A stretch of 64,000 nucleotides of DNA from Micromonospora sp. R77 (GCF_022747945.1 NZ_JALDST010000001.1:5518001-5582000), one strand, 5' to 3'. Shown: positions 40,963 through 49,122, counted from the stretch's first letter. Made by a program: numbers and translations. The notes: generated by a model not told the origin, from the sequence alone.

Positions 40963-41649
40963 TCAGTCGGCCGGCGGCGCGCAGACGATCACGGGGTCGG
41001 GATCGGCCGGGTCGAGTTCGGCGAGGTGGGTACGGCCCCGGCCGACCAGCCGCAGGTGCAGCGGCCGGCCCGGCGCGGCGGGGTCGTGCGGCACCCCGAC
41101 CAGCCGGAACCGGCCGGCGCTGTCGGTGTGCGTGGCGGTGCCGGTGCCGACCAGCTCGACCCGCATCGCGGCGAGGGGCTGCTGCTGCGGGCCGACCACC
41201 CGGCCGTCCAGGGTGCGCAGCTCCAGTTGGCGCAGCCGCAGCGGTTGCAGCACCGGCGGAGCCGCCGGGGCCGGTCGGGCGATCTGGGCGGGCACGTCGA
41301 CCAGCAGCGCCGGCCGGGGCGGCACGCCGAAGGCCCGCCACAGCGCCGGGTCACCGGCGTCGAGGACCAGTTCCGGTTCGCCGGCCGTCGCGGCGGCGGC
41401 CAGCACCCGGTCCAGCCGGGGCAGCGCGGCCGGCCCGGTGCCGCAGACCAGCAGCCGGAGCACGAACCGGTACGGCTCGCGCGCCCCGCCGCTGCCCCGG
41501 GTCTGCCGGGCCGGCCGCAGCTCCAACGGCCAGACGGTGAGCCCGCCGTCCGGGTCGTCCCGGGGCGGGCCGACCGGGACGGGTTCGCCCGCCGCCCCGG
41601 TCAGCCATGCCGCGAGGTCGGCGGTGGCGGCCTCGATCGCTCCGGTCAT
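40963..41649 (-). CDS. Probable tail terminator (DUF4255/Pvc16-like) with C-terminal CnaB-like domain
   Basis: A 228-residue protein. The first 115 residues (PLELRPARQTRG, EPYRFVLRLLVCGTGPAALP and LDRVLAAAATAGEPELVLDA) have the layout of the Pvc16/DUF4255 cap that finishes the sheath in extracellular injection systems. The C-terminus is a carboxypeptidase-regulatory-like beta-sandwich (LRTLDGRVVGPQQQPLAAMR, then DSAGRFRLVGVP). ATG 41649 overlaps the stop of the upstream membrane gene. Position before the sheath gene suits a cap. Family assignment is tentative because sequence identity to known caps is low by eye. Confidence 0.55.
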   Translation of the reverse strand: MTGAIEAATADLAAWLTGAAGEPVPVGPPRDDPDGGLTVWPLELRPARQTRGSGGAREPYRFVLRLLVCGTGPAALPRLDRVLAAAATAGEPELVLDAGDPALWRAFGVPPRPALLVDVPAQIARPAPAAPPVLQPLRLRQLELRTLDGRVVGPQQQPLAAMRVELVGTGTATHTDSAGRFRLVGVPHDPAAPGRPLHLRLVGRGRTHLAELDPADPDPVIVCAPPAD

Positions 41650-42254
41650 CGCGGCGGCGTCCCCTGGATCCGGTACGCGATGGCCTCGTTCCAGACGTGC
41701 GGGTAGACGCCGATCTCGAAGTAGCGGGTGAAGCGGTTGATCGGCGCGTTGGTGTGGTCGTGCCAGAGCAGCCAGACCGGGGCGATGGTGAACAGCGCGT
41801 AGTTCAGCGCCACCAGGGGCAGGTAGAGCGGCCCGAGCAGCCGGGCCTGGAAGACGTGCACGTCCTCGTGCCGCTGGATGCCGGGGCTGGAGCCGGCGCA
41901 GACCGTGCCGATGGTGGTGGCGTACCGGGGTGAGACGCCCTCGACCACGTTGACCCGCCCGCTGCCCGCCGACGCGGTCCGGTCGAGCTGGTGGCCGACG
42001 ATCAGGTGGCCGACCAGATAGATCGCTCCGGCGACGGTGTTGAGCAGGCTCCAGGTGTGGTCGACGACGAAGAGGAAGATCCCCTTCGCGTCGGCGGCGT
42101 ACGTGCCGGCGGAGGAGACCGCCCAGCCGAAGGGCGCGCCGACGAGCAGTCCGACGACGGCGCCGATCAGCAGTCCGAGGGTGCCGCCGGCGGTCTGGCC
42201 GAGCAGCGCGCCGAGGGCGATGTGGACGACGGCGCTGATGATTCCGAGGACCAT
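41646..42254 (-). CDS. Glycine-zipper membrane protein with HExxH metallopeptidase-like motif
   Basis: A 202-residue protein. The N-terminus is hydrophobic and rich in small residues (GALLGQTAGGTLGLLIGAVV then GLLVGAPFGWAVSSAG), with further helices around HTWSLLNTVAGAIYLVGHLI and PLYLPLVALNYALFTIAPVW. QRHEDVHVFQARLLGPLYLP (about 129-148) carries HExxH followed by a Q and LGPLYLP, as in a family of membrane-associated zinc-peptidase-like proteins; a downstream NEAIAYR may give the third ligand. No close functional analogue is known in injection clusters. It could process the envelope or the particle. It overlaps the terminator-like gene by four bases. Confidence 0.55.
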   Translation of the reverse strand: MVLGIISAVVHIALGALLGQTAGGTLGLLIGAVVGLLVGAPFGWAVSSAGTYAADAKGIFLFVVDHTWSLLNTVAGAIYLVGHLIVGHQLDRTASAGSGRVNVVEGVSPRYATTIGTVCAGSSPGIQRHEDVHVFQARLLGPLYLPLVALNYALFTIAPVWLLWHDHTNAPINRFTRYFEIGVYPHVWNEAIAYRIQGTPPR

Positions 42255-42265
42255 GGGGTCACCTC

Positions 42266-42610
42266 TCAGACCCAGGAGCGGATGTAGCGGGGCTCGCGAC
42301 CCTGCGCGAGCTGGGTCGGCGACGCACTTGTCGCCTGCCGGTTGCCCGGCGGCAGCTGGTTGACGCCGAGCGCGGCGGAGAAGATGACCAGCCCGTTGAA
42401 GAAGGCGATGATCCACTTCTGGGCGCCGGCGTCGGCGGCGAACGCCGCGGTGAGGTAGGACAGCGCGAGGGCGATGCCCAGCGCGATCCACTTGCGGGCC
42501 TTGTCGCCGTCGGGGCCGAGCAGTCCGCCGATGACGTTGGCGGCCAGCAGGGTGGCGGCGCTCGCGCCGGTCAGGCTGCCGAGGGCGGCCCAGGTGAAGA
42601 GATCGTTCAC
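42266..42610 (-). CDS. Small three-helix membrane protein (holin-like in layout)
   Basis: A 114-residue protein with three hydrophobic segments (AALGSLTGASAATLLAANVI, WIALGIALALSYLTAAFAA and WIIAFFNGLVIFSAALGVN) and a polar C-terminal tail ending GREPRYIRSWV. The GTG start follows GGGAGA. It is the first gene of the injection cluster, 11 bases before the HExxH membrane protein. Its size and topology are those of phage holins, which could give the particle a way out of the cell, but nothing in the sequence proves pore formation. Confidence 0.55.
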   Translation of the reverse strand: MNDLFTWAALGSLTGASAATLLAANVIGGLLGPDGDKARKWIALGIALALSYLTAAFAADAGAQKWIIAFFNGLVIFSAALGVNQLPPGNRQATSASPTQLAQGREPRYIRSWV

Positions 42611-42694
42611 GGCGATCTCCCTTCGGATGGTGCCGGGTGGTGCGAGGGAGGGTGGGTGGTGCGGCGGCCCGGGGCCGCCCGGGTGAGGTGCCGG

Positions 42695-43489
42695 TCAGAC
42701 CGGCCCCGGCTGGTTCGCCGGGGGCGTGACGCCGGGCGTGGGCGCGGCCGGGGCGGCGGGTCCCGGGCCGCGCGGACGACGGAGCAGGAGTACGACGACC
42801 ACGGCGACCAGCAGCGCGATGACCACGCCGGCTGCCACCAGCAGCCACGGGAACGAACCGCCGCCGTCGCCGGTGGGGGCGGCGGCCCCCGGACCGGAGG
42901 CGGACGGCTGCGGCGGTGCCTCGGCCACCGCCCGCAGCTCCGCGGGCTTCGGCTGGTTGGCGACCACCTTCCAGCTCACCGAGCGGCCGGTGACCGTGCC
43001 GTTGGTGTCGAGGATCCGGCCGGGGAAGGTCACCGAGATCTCGAACGACATCAACGTCATGAACGCCTGCTGGTTGCGCGGGTCCTGTTCGGCCACCTTC
43101 CCGCCGTATTTCTTCGGATCGAGCGGGAGGGTGAAGCGGTAGAGATCGCCGTCGCGGACCAGGTTCACACTCTCGCTGGTGAATTCGCGCAACGGTTTCT
43201 GTCGGTAGGCGATCAGAATGCCGTAGTAACGGGAGTCCTCGTAGCGGGTCTCGGTGCCGGCGGGCAGCGTGGGAATGTTCTGCCGCAGTTCGGCGAAGGC
43301 CGCCGACACGTCGCTGTTGCGGGACCTGAGCAGGGACTTCTCGGCGGTGAGCAGGAGTTGCCCGCTGACCGTGTCGTCGGCGGCGACGGTGAGGCCGAGG
43401 TTGAGTTGCATGCACCCGGCGAGTGCCGCCACCAGGGCGAGACACGCCGTGAGACGGAGGGCCCGACCACGCCAGGGTCTCGTATTCAT
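42695..43489 (-). CDS. LppM-like lipoprotein with C-terminal membrane helix
   Basis: A 264-residue envelope protein. The N-terminus is a lipoprotein signal (ALRLTACLALVAALAGC, lipobox LAGC), followed by QLNLGLTVAADDTVSGQLLL, the start of the LppM domain found in mycobacterial and other actinobacterial lipoproteins. After a proline-rich linker there is a membrane helix (FPWLLVAAGVVIALLVAVVV) and an Arg/Pro tail, so it spans from lipid anchor to membrane. ATG 43489 is chosen for its good n-region; ATGs at 43513 and 43516 would extend through a CRP-like palindrome. None of these starts has a clear ribosome site. Its connection to the injection cluster 84 bases behind is uncertain. Confidence 0.8.
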   Translation of the reverse strand: MNTRPWRGRALRLTACLALVAALAGCMQLNLGLTVAADDTVSGQLLLTAEKSLLRSRNSDVSAAFAELRQNIPTLPAGTETRYEDSRYYGILIAYRQKPLREFTSESVNLVRDGDLYRFTLPLDPKKYGGKVAEQDPRNQQAFMTLMSFEISVTFPGRILDTNGTVTGRSVSWKVVANQPKPAELRAVAEAPPQPSASGPGAAAPTGDGGGSFPWLLVAAGVVIALLVAVVVVLLLRRPRGPGPAAPAAPTPGVTPPANQPGPV

Positions 43490-43501
43490 GGGCACAGTGT
43501 G

Positions 43502-43517
43502 TGTGATCGCCATCACA
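43502..43517. promoter_or_regulatory. CRP/GlxR-type palindrome TGTGA-N6-TCACA
   Basis: TGTGATCGCCATCACA matches the CRP/GlxR consensus TGTGA-N6-TCACA exactly at its ten specific positions. It lies 13 bases upstream of ATG 43489 of the LppM-like gene and downstream of a likely minus-strand -10 (TAAGAT at 43554-43559), a position suited to repression by a cAMP-type regulator. Confidence 0.55.
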
Positions 43518-43553
43518 TTCAGCAGTCAGCGATCAGTCACATGGCTGTCGCCG

Positions 43554-43613
43554 ATCTTACCGGCCCCTGCTCCCATTCGGCGGAGGCCGGAAAACGCCGG
43601 AAATCGATATTCT
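43554..43613. promoter_or_regulatory. Divergent promoter region (LppM-like / adenosine deaminase-like)
   Basis: This 252-bp intergenic stretch is noticeably AT-richer than its surroundings. Candidate -10 boxes are TAAGAT on the minus strand (43554-43559) and TATTCT on the plus strand (43608-43613). The plus-strand one would give a leader of about 120 bases before GTG 43741. I found no strong -35 partner for either. Confidence 0.35.
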
Positions 43614-43740
43614 GAAAGGTTGTCCCGTTCGGATTTTCGGTGGAGATCATCCCTCGTCCGGGGGAGGTGCGACCGACCCCGCGCGGGGCACGCTGGAGCG
43701 GTCCACGCCGCAGCGCCGCGCGTGCGAAGAGGAGGACCCC

Positions 43741-44732
43741 GTGACCCCGGCCCAGCTCCAGCAACCCAAGATCGAACTGCACGTCCATCTGGAGGGGACG
43801 GTCCGCCCCGGGCTGCTCGCCACCATCGCCCGGGGCCACGGGCTGACCCCGCCCGACCGGCGACCCCCGGACTTCTTCACCGACCTGTACGACTTCATCG
43901 ACCGGTGGAACACGGTCACCGACTGTCTGCGTACCCCCGCCGACTACCGGCGGGCCCTGCTCGCGTACGCCGCCGAGGCGGCCGGGCACGGCGCGGTCTA
44001 CCTGGAGCCGATCCTCGACGCGGAGGAGCGGTTCGGCGGCCCGGCCGGCTGGGCGGATGTCCTCGCCGCCTGCTGCGACGCCGCCGCCGAGGCCCGTGAG
44101 CGCTACGCCGTCGAGATCGGACTGACCCCGCAGGTGTTCCGGGGGCAGGACGTCGACCTGGCCGAGGAGGCGGCCCGGGTGGCGGTCCGGTTCGCCGGTC
44201 GGGGGGTGGTCGGCTTCGGCCTCTCCGGTGCCGAGGGACGCCATCCGACCGAGCCGTACGCCCGGGCGGTCGGCATCGCCCGCGGCGGCGGCCTGCCCTT
44301 CGTGCCGCACGCCGGGGAGGCGGCCGGCCCGGACGCGGTCCGCGAGGTGCTCGCGATGGGCGCGGCGCGGATCCGGCACGGTGTCCGCGCCGCCGACGAC
44401 CCGGACCTGGTCACTGAGCTGGTCGGCCGGGGCGTGGTGCTGGACGTGACCCCGACGTCGAACCTCCGGCTCGGGTGGCCCGGCCGGACCGGCCGCACCC
44501 GGTGACCCGGCTCGCCGAGGCCGGCGTGCGCTGCTCGGTCTCCACCGACGACCCGGCGATCTTCGACATCACCCTGACCGACGAGTACGCCCTCGCGGCC
44601 CGGCTCGGCGTCGACCCCGCCGCCGCCTGGGCCGCCGGACTGGCCGGGGCGCTCTGCGACGACGCCACCCGGACCCGGCTGGCCGCGCTCGGCGACCGCG
44701 CGTACGGTCGGGTGCCGGCCGTCCCCGCCTGA
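43741..44732 (+). CDS. Adenosine deaminase-family amidohydrolase (frameshifted)
   Basis: About 330 residues when whole. Zinc-site motifs of the adenosine/adenine/aminofutalosine deaminase family are present: HxH in ELHVHLEGTVRPG (about 12-24), the catalytic PHAGEA (about 184), and STDDPAIFD near the end. Residues up to VVLDVTPTSNLRLG are in one frame and HPVTRLAEAGVRCSVSTDDP onward in another; adding one G near 44473-44477 gives the normal LGVARPDRPHPVTRL. It deaminates a purine nucleoside or related compound in the cytoplasm. GTG 43741 is preceded by AGGAGGA. It converges on a reductase gene. Confidence 0.85.
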
Positions 44733-44742
44733 CCGCCCCGGG

Positions 44743-45249
44743 TCAGCCCGCAGGCGGTTCGGCCGTGATCCGGAAGACCGGGAAGTCGGCGGCGATCCGG
44801 GCGAAGTCAGCCAGCGGTGCCCGCCGGTCCACCGGCACGTGCGGACGGGCACCGGGGGCGAGAGTCAGGTGCCGACGCAGGATCGGCGGGCGGTCGGCCA
44901 CCGGCACCTCGGTCAACCGGACCACCTCCCGCCGGCCGTGCCGCAGCACCGCCCGACCACCCGCGGCGCGCACGTTCGCCACCCAGTTGGTCCGCTCGCC
45001 GAGCATCGCCACCAGGTAGCGCCCGCCGTCGTGGTCCGCCACCACCAGGGGCACCGACACGGTCCGGCCGGTACGGCGGCCCGGCACCTCCAGGCTCACC
45101 CAGTGCCCCGGGGCGAGCCCGGCCGCGTACTGCCGGGCCGAGAGGCGGTTCATCAGCCGGGCCAGCGCGTTCGGCCGGCGCCCCCGGTACATCCAGCGGA
45201 TGTGCCCGTACCAGATCCCGCCGCGGCGCGGCCCCGTCGTCCCGGACAT
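44743..45249 (-). CDS. F420-dependent nitroreductase/quinone reductase-like protein (Ddn family)
   Basis: A 168-residue split-barrel protein. PNALARLMNRLSARQYAAGL followed by WVSLEVPGRRTGRTVSVPLV, then YLVAMLGERTNWVANVRAAG and GRAVLRHGRR, are the deazaflavin-dependent nitroreductase blocks (Ddn/Rv3547-like). Such enzymes transfer hydride from F420H2 to quinones or xenobiotics, near the membrane. ATG 45249 follows GGGAGGC. It is transcribed towards the adenosine deaminase-like gene and diverges from the NUDIX gene. Confidence 0.88.
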   Translation of the reverse strand: MSGTTGPRRGGIWYGHIRWMYRGRRPNALARLMNRLSARQYAAGLAPGHWVSLEVPGRRTGRTVSVPLVVADHDGGRYLVAMLGERTNWVANVRAAGGRAVLRHGRREVVRLTEVPVADRPPILRRHLTLAPGARPHVPVDRRAPLADFARIAADFPVFRITAEPPAG

Positions 45250-45341
45250 CGCAGCCTCCCTCGGGTCACCACCTTCCATTGGGGACCCCGGCCCGCCGCG
45301 CCGGTAGGGACCTTCGGCCCCCGACTGTCGGCGGTTCCGGC

Positions 45342-45347
45342 TAGGTT
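45342..45347 (+). promoter_or_regulatory. Candidate -10 (TAGGTT) for a leaderless NUDIX transcript
   Basis: A TANNNT box ends six bases before ATG 45354, and no Shine-Dalgarno sequence lies between them. This is the spacing of leaderless actinobacterial promoters. Confidence 0.5.
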
Positions 45348-45353
45348 CGCCGG

Positions 45354-45776
45354 ATGCACCCCATCGCCTGCATCCTGCTGGTCGACCCCGCCGGCCGGCT
45401 GCTGCTCCAGCTCCGCGACCCGCACGCGCCGTACCACCCCGACGTCTGGGGGTTGCCCGGTGGGCACTGGGAGCCGGGCGAGACGATCGAGGAGACGGCG
45501 CTGCGTGAGCTGGAGGAGGAGACCGGGCTGCGCCCCGACGGCGCGCTGCGGCTCTTCGCCACCCAGGAGATGCCCGAGATCGACCGGGTGATGCACTACT
45601 TCTGGGGCGCCACCCGGGCCCGCCAGGAGGACGTGGTGCTCGGCGAGGGGGCGGCGATCGTCTTCGTCTCCGCCGACGAGCTGTTCGACGGCCGCCCGTA
45701 CACCCCGGGCACGGCCGAGGTGCTGGCCCGCTTCCTGGCCTCCCCGGAGTACGCCCGCCTCACGGCTGCCGCCTGA
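45354..45776 (+). CDS. NUDIX hydrolase
   Basis: A 140-residue protein. The Nudix box is complete: GGHWEPGETIEETALRELEE followed by ETGL (about 39-62), with the catalytic REXXEE carboxylates. Members hydrolyse nucleoside diphosphates linked to another moiety, often damaged nucleotides or ADP-ribose-like compounds. The start HPIACILLVDPAGRLLLQLR is typical of the small mutT-like group. It is convergent with the SnoaL-like gene five bases on. Substrate cannot be assigned. Confidence 0.93.
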   Translation: MHPIACILLVDPAGRLLLQLRDPHAPYHPDVWGLPGGHWEPGETIEETALRELEEETGLRPDGALRLFATQEMPEIDRVMHYFWGATRARQEDVVLGEGAAIVFVSADELFDGRPYTPGTAEVLARFLASPEYARLTAAA

Positions 45777-45781
45777 GTCGG

Positions 45782-46312
45782 TCAGCGACCCGGTCGACGG
45801 GCCCGGGACGGGTCGCCCAGCGGGACGATCCGCCGGTCACCCGACCCGGTCAACGCGGCCAGCGGCCGGGTGGCCAGGGCGACCACGCGGGCCAGCCCTG
45901 GCCGACCCTGCCGGCGCAGCAGCCGGGGGCCGAGATCCCGCAGCACCGTGGTCAGCGCCGGCAGCGGCCGGCCGAAGAGGGTCAGCTCGTGGATCAGCCC
46001 GTCGGCGTCCAGCCGGAGCAGCTGCGCCTCCTCCACCTCCTCGCCGCCGGCCCGGGCGTGGAAGAACAGCGCCCGGGTCGCCCCCTCGCCGACCGCCGTG
46101 TGGAACCGGATGTCGGTCAGCACCTCGTAGGCGGCGGCGAGCATGTCGCCCACCTGCCCGGGGCCGTGAAACCGGAACCGGGCGGTCAGCGGCGAGATCA
46201 CCTCGACGTCGGGGGCGAGGCAGCGGACGGCCGCCGCGGCGTCACCCTGCTCGGCGGCGGTCCGCCAGGCCGCGATCGTCCGGTCGTAGCGTTCGGTTTC
46301 CTCGGTGTGCAC
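45782..46312 (-). CDS. SnoaL/NTF2-like domain protein
   Basis: A 176-residue protein with a cone-shaped NTF2-like fold: YDRTIAAWRTAAEQGDAAAA, LAPDVEVISPLTARFRFHGP then VGDMLAAAYEVLTDIRFHTA and LLRLDADGLIHELTLFGRPL. Such domains act as small-molecule isomerases, hydrolases or binding subunits; no catalytic residues can be singled out. GTG 46312 is preferred because GGGAGGG stands at ideal spacing; ATG 46339 in frame is possible. The 45-residue basic C-terminus is an extension beyond the fold. Confidence 0.75.
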   Translation of the reverse strand: MHTEETERYDRTIAAWRTAAEQGDAAAAVRCLAPDVEVISPLTARFRFHGPGQVGDMLAAAYEVLTDIRFHTAVGEGATRALFFHARAGGEEVEEAQLLRLDADGLIHELTLFGRPLPALTTVLRDLGPRLLRRQGRPGLARVVALATRPLAALTGSGDRRIVPLGDPSRARRPGR

Positions 46313-46439
46313 GGCACCCTCCCGTCCCGGTCCCTCCATGCTGTCATCCGATCCCGGCGTCGGCCGTCCCGGTCCGCTGCGGGCACCGCTGCGGTCGTAC
46401 GATCTCGCGAACCGTTCCCTCCCACGCCCCGGAGCCCGT

Positions 46440-47146
46440 ATGTCCGAGCAGCCGTCCACCGACCGTCCGCCGAGCGCCCGTCGTCGGTGGCTGCTGCCCG
46501 GGGTCGGGCTCGGCGCCGCGCTGGCGCTGCTCGTCCCGCTCGCCGTGGTGTGGTCGACCGGGAACCGGTCGCTGCCCGAACGGCCGGTCGCGGAGGTGAC
46601 CGCGGCGGTCGTGGCCGACCCGTCCACCCCGGCCACCACGCCCGTCGCCCCGGCACCGACGGCCACCGCGACGGTCCGCCCCCGCCCCACGGCCGCCGCC
46701 ACGGCCCGCCCGACCGGGCGGCCCGTCCCGGCGCGGTCCAGCCGTACCCCGACCCGGGCGGCCGCACCGCGACCACCACGGCCCGGCCGTCCTGCACGCC
46801 GGCCGGGGTGGTGGACGTCGTCCAGGTCTTCACGTACGGGGTGGTCAAGGTGGCCGCCCGGACCGGCGGGGACGTGTCCGACCAGCTCTGCCCGGGCGAG
46901 CGGATCCGCGTCTTCTGGGCCACCTACCGCCGCACCGCCGACGGCGGCGCCACCCTGTACCGGTCCCAGGTCCGCTGGCTCGACCGCGCGCAGCCCCGGT
47001 GGACCATGACGCTCAGCCTCCCCGGCGCCTGCGGCGACTCCTGGTACGTGGTGGCCGGCAACGCCGGCATCCCGCAGACCCTCAAGCCGGGCGTCGTGCC
47101 GTTCGGTGGCGGCAAGCTCAACTGGGAGACCGGCGGCACCTGCTGA
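46440..47146 (+). CDS. Membrane-anchored or secreted hypothetical protein (frameshifted)
   Basis: About 235 residues when whole. A basic N-terminus and one helix (WLLPGVGLGAALALLVPLAV, about 17-36) are followed by a Thr/Pro/Ala-rich linker and a beta-rich domain with four cysteines (PSCTPAGVVDVVQVFTYGVV, DQLCPGERIRVFWATYRRT, CGDSWYVVAGNAGIP, GGTC at the end). Linker and domain are in different frames; adding one base near 46768-46772 joins them. No known family recognised. It precedes the FUSC gene by 97 bases in the same direction. Confidence 0.6.
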
Positions 47147-47243
47147 CCCGCCGCGCGGTGGACGGGTGAGCGCCACCACCCTCGGGTGCGCCGCGGCGGG
47201 CGGCGGCGCACGATGGGGCGGTCCGGGCGTGGAGGAGGCGGCG

Positions 47244-48362
47244 ATGGCGCGGTGGAGCTGGTTCCGGGAGGCCGCGGGGCGGCTGCGGCGGGGCTGGCTG
47301 CCGGTGGCGGAGGCCACCGGAGCGGCGACCGTCTCCTGGGTGCTGGCCACCCGGCTGGTCGGGCACCCGCAGCCCTTCTTCGCCCCGGCCGCCGCGCTCA
47401 TCGTGCTGGGCCAGGCCCGTGGTCAGCGGATGCGCCGGGCGGTCGAGGTGGTGCTCGGCGTCGCCGCCGGGGTGCTCGTCGCCGACCTCGTCGTCCAGGC
47501 GCTCGGGCCGCGTACCACCAGCACCGTCTTCACCGTCATCCTGCTCACCATCGCCCTGGCGGTGGCGATCGGCGCCAGCACCGTGTCGGTGGTGCAGGCC
47601 GCCGTCTCCGCGCTCTATCTGGTGGTGGTCTCGCCGCCGACCGAGTCGCTGGTGCCGTTCCGGTTCGTCGACGCGCTGATCGGCGGTGGCGTGGCGCTCG
47701 CCGCCAGCCAGCTGATCGACGCGCGTCGCCCGCTCGCCCCGCTGGTGGCCGAGTTCCGGCACACCTTCGAGGAGCTGGCCGGGCTGCTCGACGAGATCGC
47801 CACCGCCCTGGACGGGGGCGACGAGGAGGCGGCGCTGGCCGCGCTGGACCGGGCCCGGCACGCCGACGCCACCGTGGAGCGGCTGCGCGACGCGGTCCTC
47901 GCGGCCGGTGAGGCGCTGCGGCTCAACGTCCGCCGCCGTCGGCACATCGGCCGGCTCCGGTCGGTGGAGGGTTCCATCCGGCAGATCGACTACGCGGTCC
48001 GCAACGTCCGGGTGCTGGCCCGGGCCGCGGTCACCCTGACCCGGGGCACCGCGCCGGTGCCGGCCGACCTGGGCGCGGCGATCCGCACCCTGGCCGAGGC
48101 GGTCCGCTCCGCCGGGGACGCGCTCGCCGCCGACCTGAGCGGGCAGGAGCACATCGCCGACCGGCACGCCGAACGGACCGACATCGCCGCGCTGGCCGCC
48201 GTCCGCGCGGCGGGGCGGCTCTTCACGCCGGGCCAGACGCTGCCGCTCGCCATGATCATCGGCCAGGTCCGGGCCACCGCCATCGACCTGCTGCGCGGCG
48301 TGGGCGTGGACGACGACGCCACCGTGCTGGGCCGGGTGGACGCGGCGGTCAGCGGCCCCTGA
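47244..48362 (+). CDS. FUSC-family membrane protein (aromatic acid exporter-like)
   Basis: A 372-residue protein. The N-terminal half has about six helices (TVSWVLATRLVGHP, FFAPAAALIVLGQARGQRMR, AVEVVLGVAAGVLVADLVVQ, TVILLTIALAVAIGASTVSV), the FUSC/aromatic acid exporter arrangement. The C-terminal half is cytoplasmic and helical (FEELAGLLDEIATALDGGDE). Members are proposed efflux or osmotic-adaptation proteins. ATG 47244 is chosen because GGAGGAGG precedes it; the upstream frame is open and adds an improbable Gly-rich leader. It converges on the esterase gene. Confidence 0.85.
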   Translation: MARWSWFREAAGRLRRGWLPVAEATGAATVSWVLATRLVGHPQPFFAPAAALIVLGQARGQRMRRAVEVVLGVAAGVLVADLVVQALGPRTTSTVFTVILLTIALAVAIGASTVSVVQAAVSALYLVVVSPPTESLVPFRFVDALIGGGVALAASQLIDARRPLAPLVAEFRHTFEELAGLLDEIATALDGGDEEAALAALDRARHADATVERLRDAVLAAGEALRLNVRRRRHIGRLRSVEGSIRQIDYAVRNVRVLARAAVTLTRGTAPVPADLGAAIRTLAEAVRSAGDALAADLSGQEHIADRHAERTDIAALAAVRAAGRLFTPGQTLPLAMIIGQVRATAIDLLRGVGVDDDATVLGRVDAAVSGP

Positions 48363-48402
48363 CCGGGACGGCCGGGTCAGCTGCCGTTACCGGGCCGGCC
48401 GG

Positions 48403-49122
48403 TCAGCGGCCCGGACCGGGGCCGCGCTGTGCGGTCAGCCAGTCCACCGCCCGCTGCCGGATCGCCGCCGGCACCTCGTGGCCGCCCGCGAACTCGGCGT
48501 ACTCGACCGGGTGGCCGAGGGAGCGCAGCCGGGGCACCAGCCGCCGGCTGCACGGGTCCACCGGCAGCACCCGGTCGTCGGTGCCGTGCGCCACGAAGAT
48601 CCGCGGCCGGCCGTGGGTGACCAGCGGCGCGGCGAAGCCGGGGGAGAACGCCAGCACCGCGTCGACCAGGTCGCCGTTGGTCAGGCCCAGGGAGAGGGCG
48701 TACGACGCGCCGTCGGAGAAGCCGCCCAGCGCCACGCCCTCGATCGGGTAGCGCGCGAAGAGCGTGTCGAGCAGCCCGTCGATCCGCCGCACGTCCGGGC
48801 CGTACCCCTCGACGATCAGGTCCCAACTGCTCGCGGTGGCCTGCGGGGCGAGCAACAGCAGCCGGTGCGCGTCCGCGAGGGGCAGCAGCAGGTCCAGCCC
48901 CTGCCGGGCGGACCCGCCGGCCCCGTGCAGCAGCACCACCAGCCGGTACGCCCCGTCCCCGCCCGCCGGGACGTACGCCAGCGCCGGCGACTCCCGCTGC
49001 GGGCCGGGCAGCGACACCAGGCCGGTCCCGCCCTCGGTCGTCGGCGGCGCGGGCCGGGCGGCCAGCCGGCCGTGCCGCGGGTCCTCCTCGGGCTGCCGGT
49101 GCGGCGGCGCGGGCTCGGTCAC
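48403..49122 (-). CDS. Alpha/beta-hydrolase, carboxylesterase/phospholipase type
   Basis: A 239-residue serine hydrolase. The fold starts YRLVVLLHGAGGSARQGLDL (oxyanion region), the nucleophile elbow is ALGGFSDGASYALSLG with GFSDG, and the acid and histidine are in FVAHGTDDRVLPVD and FAGGHEVPAAI. No signal peptide. The closest general families are PHB depolymerase-like and phospholipase/carboxylesterase proteins. GTG 49122 is used; ATG 49161 in frame would add 13 residues. Divergent from the MFS gene. Confidence 0.88.
   Translation of the reverse strand: MTEPAPPHRQPEEDPRHGRLAARPAPPTTEGGTGLVSLPGPQRESPALAYVPAGGDGAYRLVVLLHGAGGSARQGLDLLLPLADAHRLLLLAPQATASSWDLIVEGYGPDVRRIDGLLDTLFARYPIEGVALGGFSDGASYALSLGLTNGDLVDAVLAFSPGFAAPLVTHGRPRIFVAHGTDDRVLPVDPCSRRLVPRLRSLGHPVEYAEFAGGHEVPAAIRQRAVDWLTAQRGPGPGR

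Noticed and set aside
29352..42610. Prophage
   Set aside because: No integrase, terminase, portal, capsid or replication genes, and no attachment-site repeats were seen. The gene set is a domesticated tail-like apparatus.
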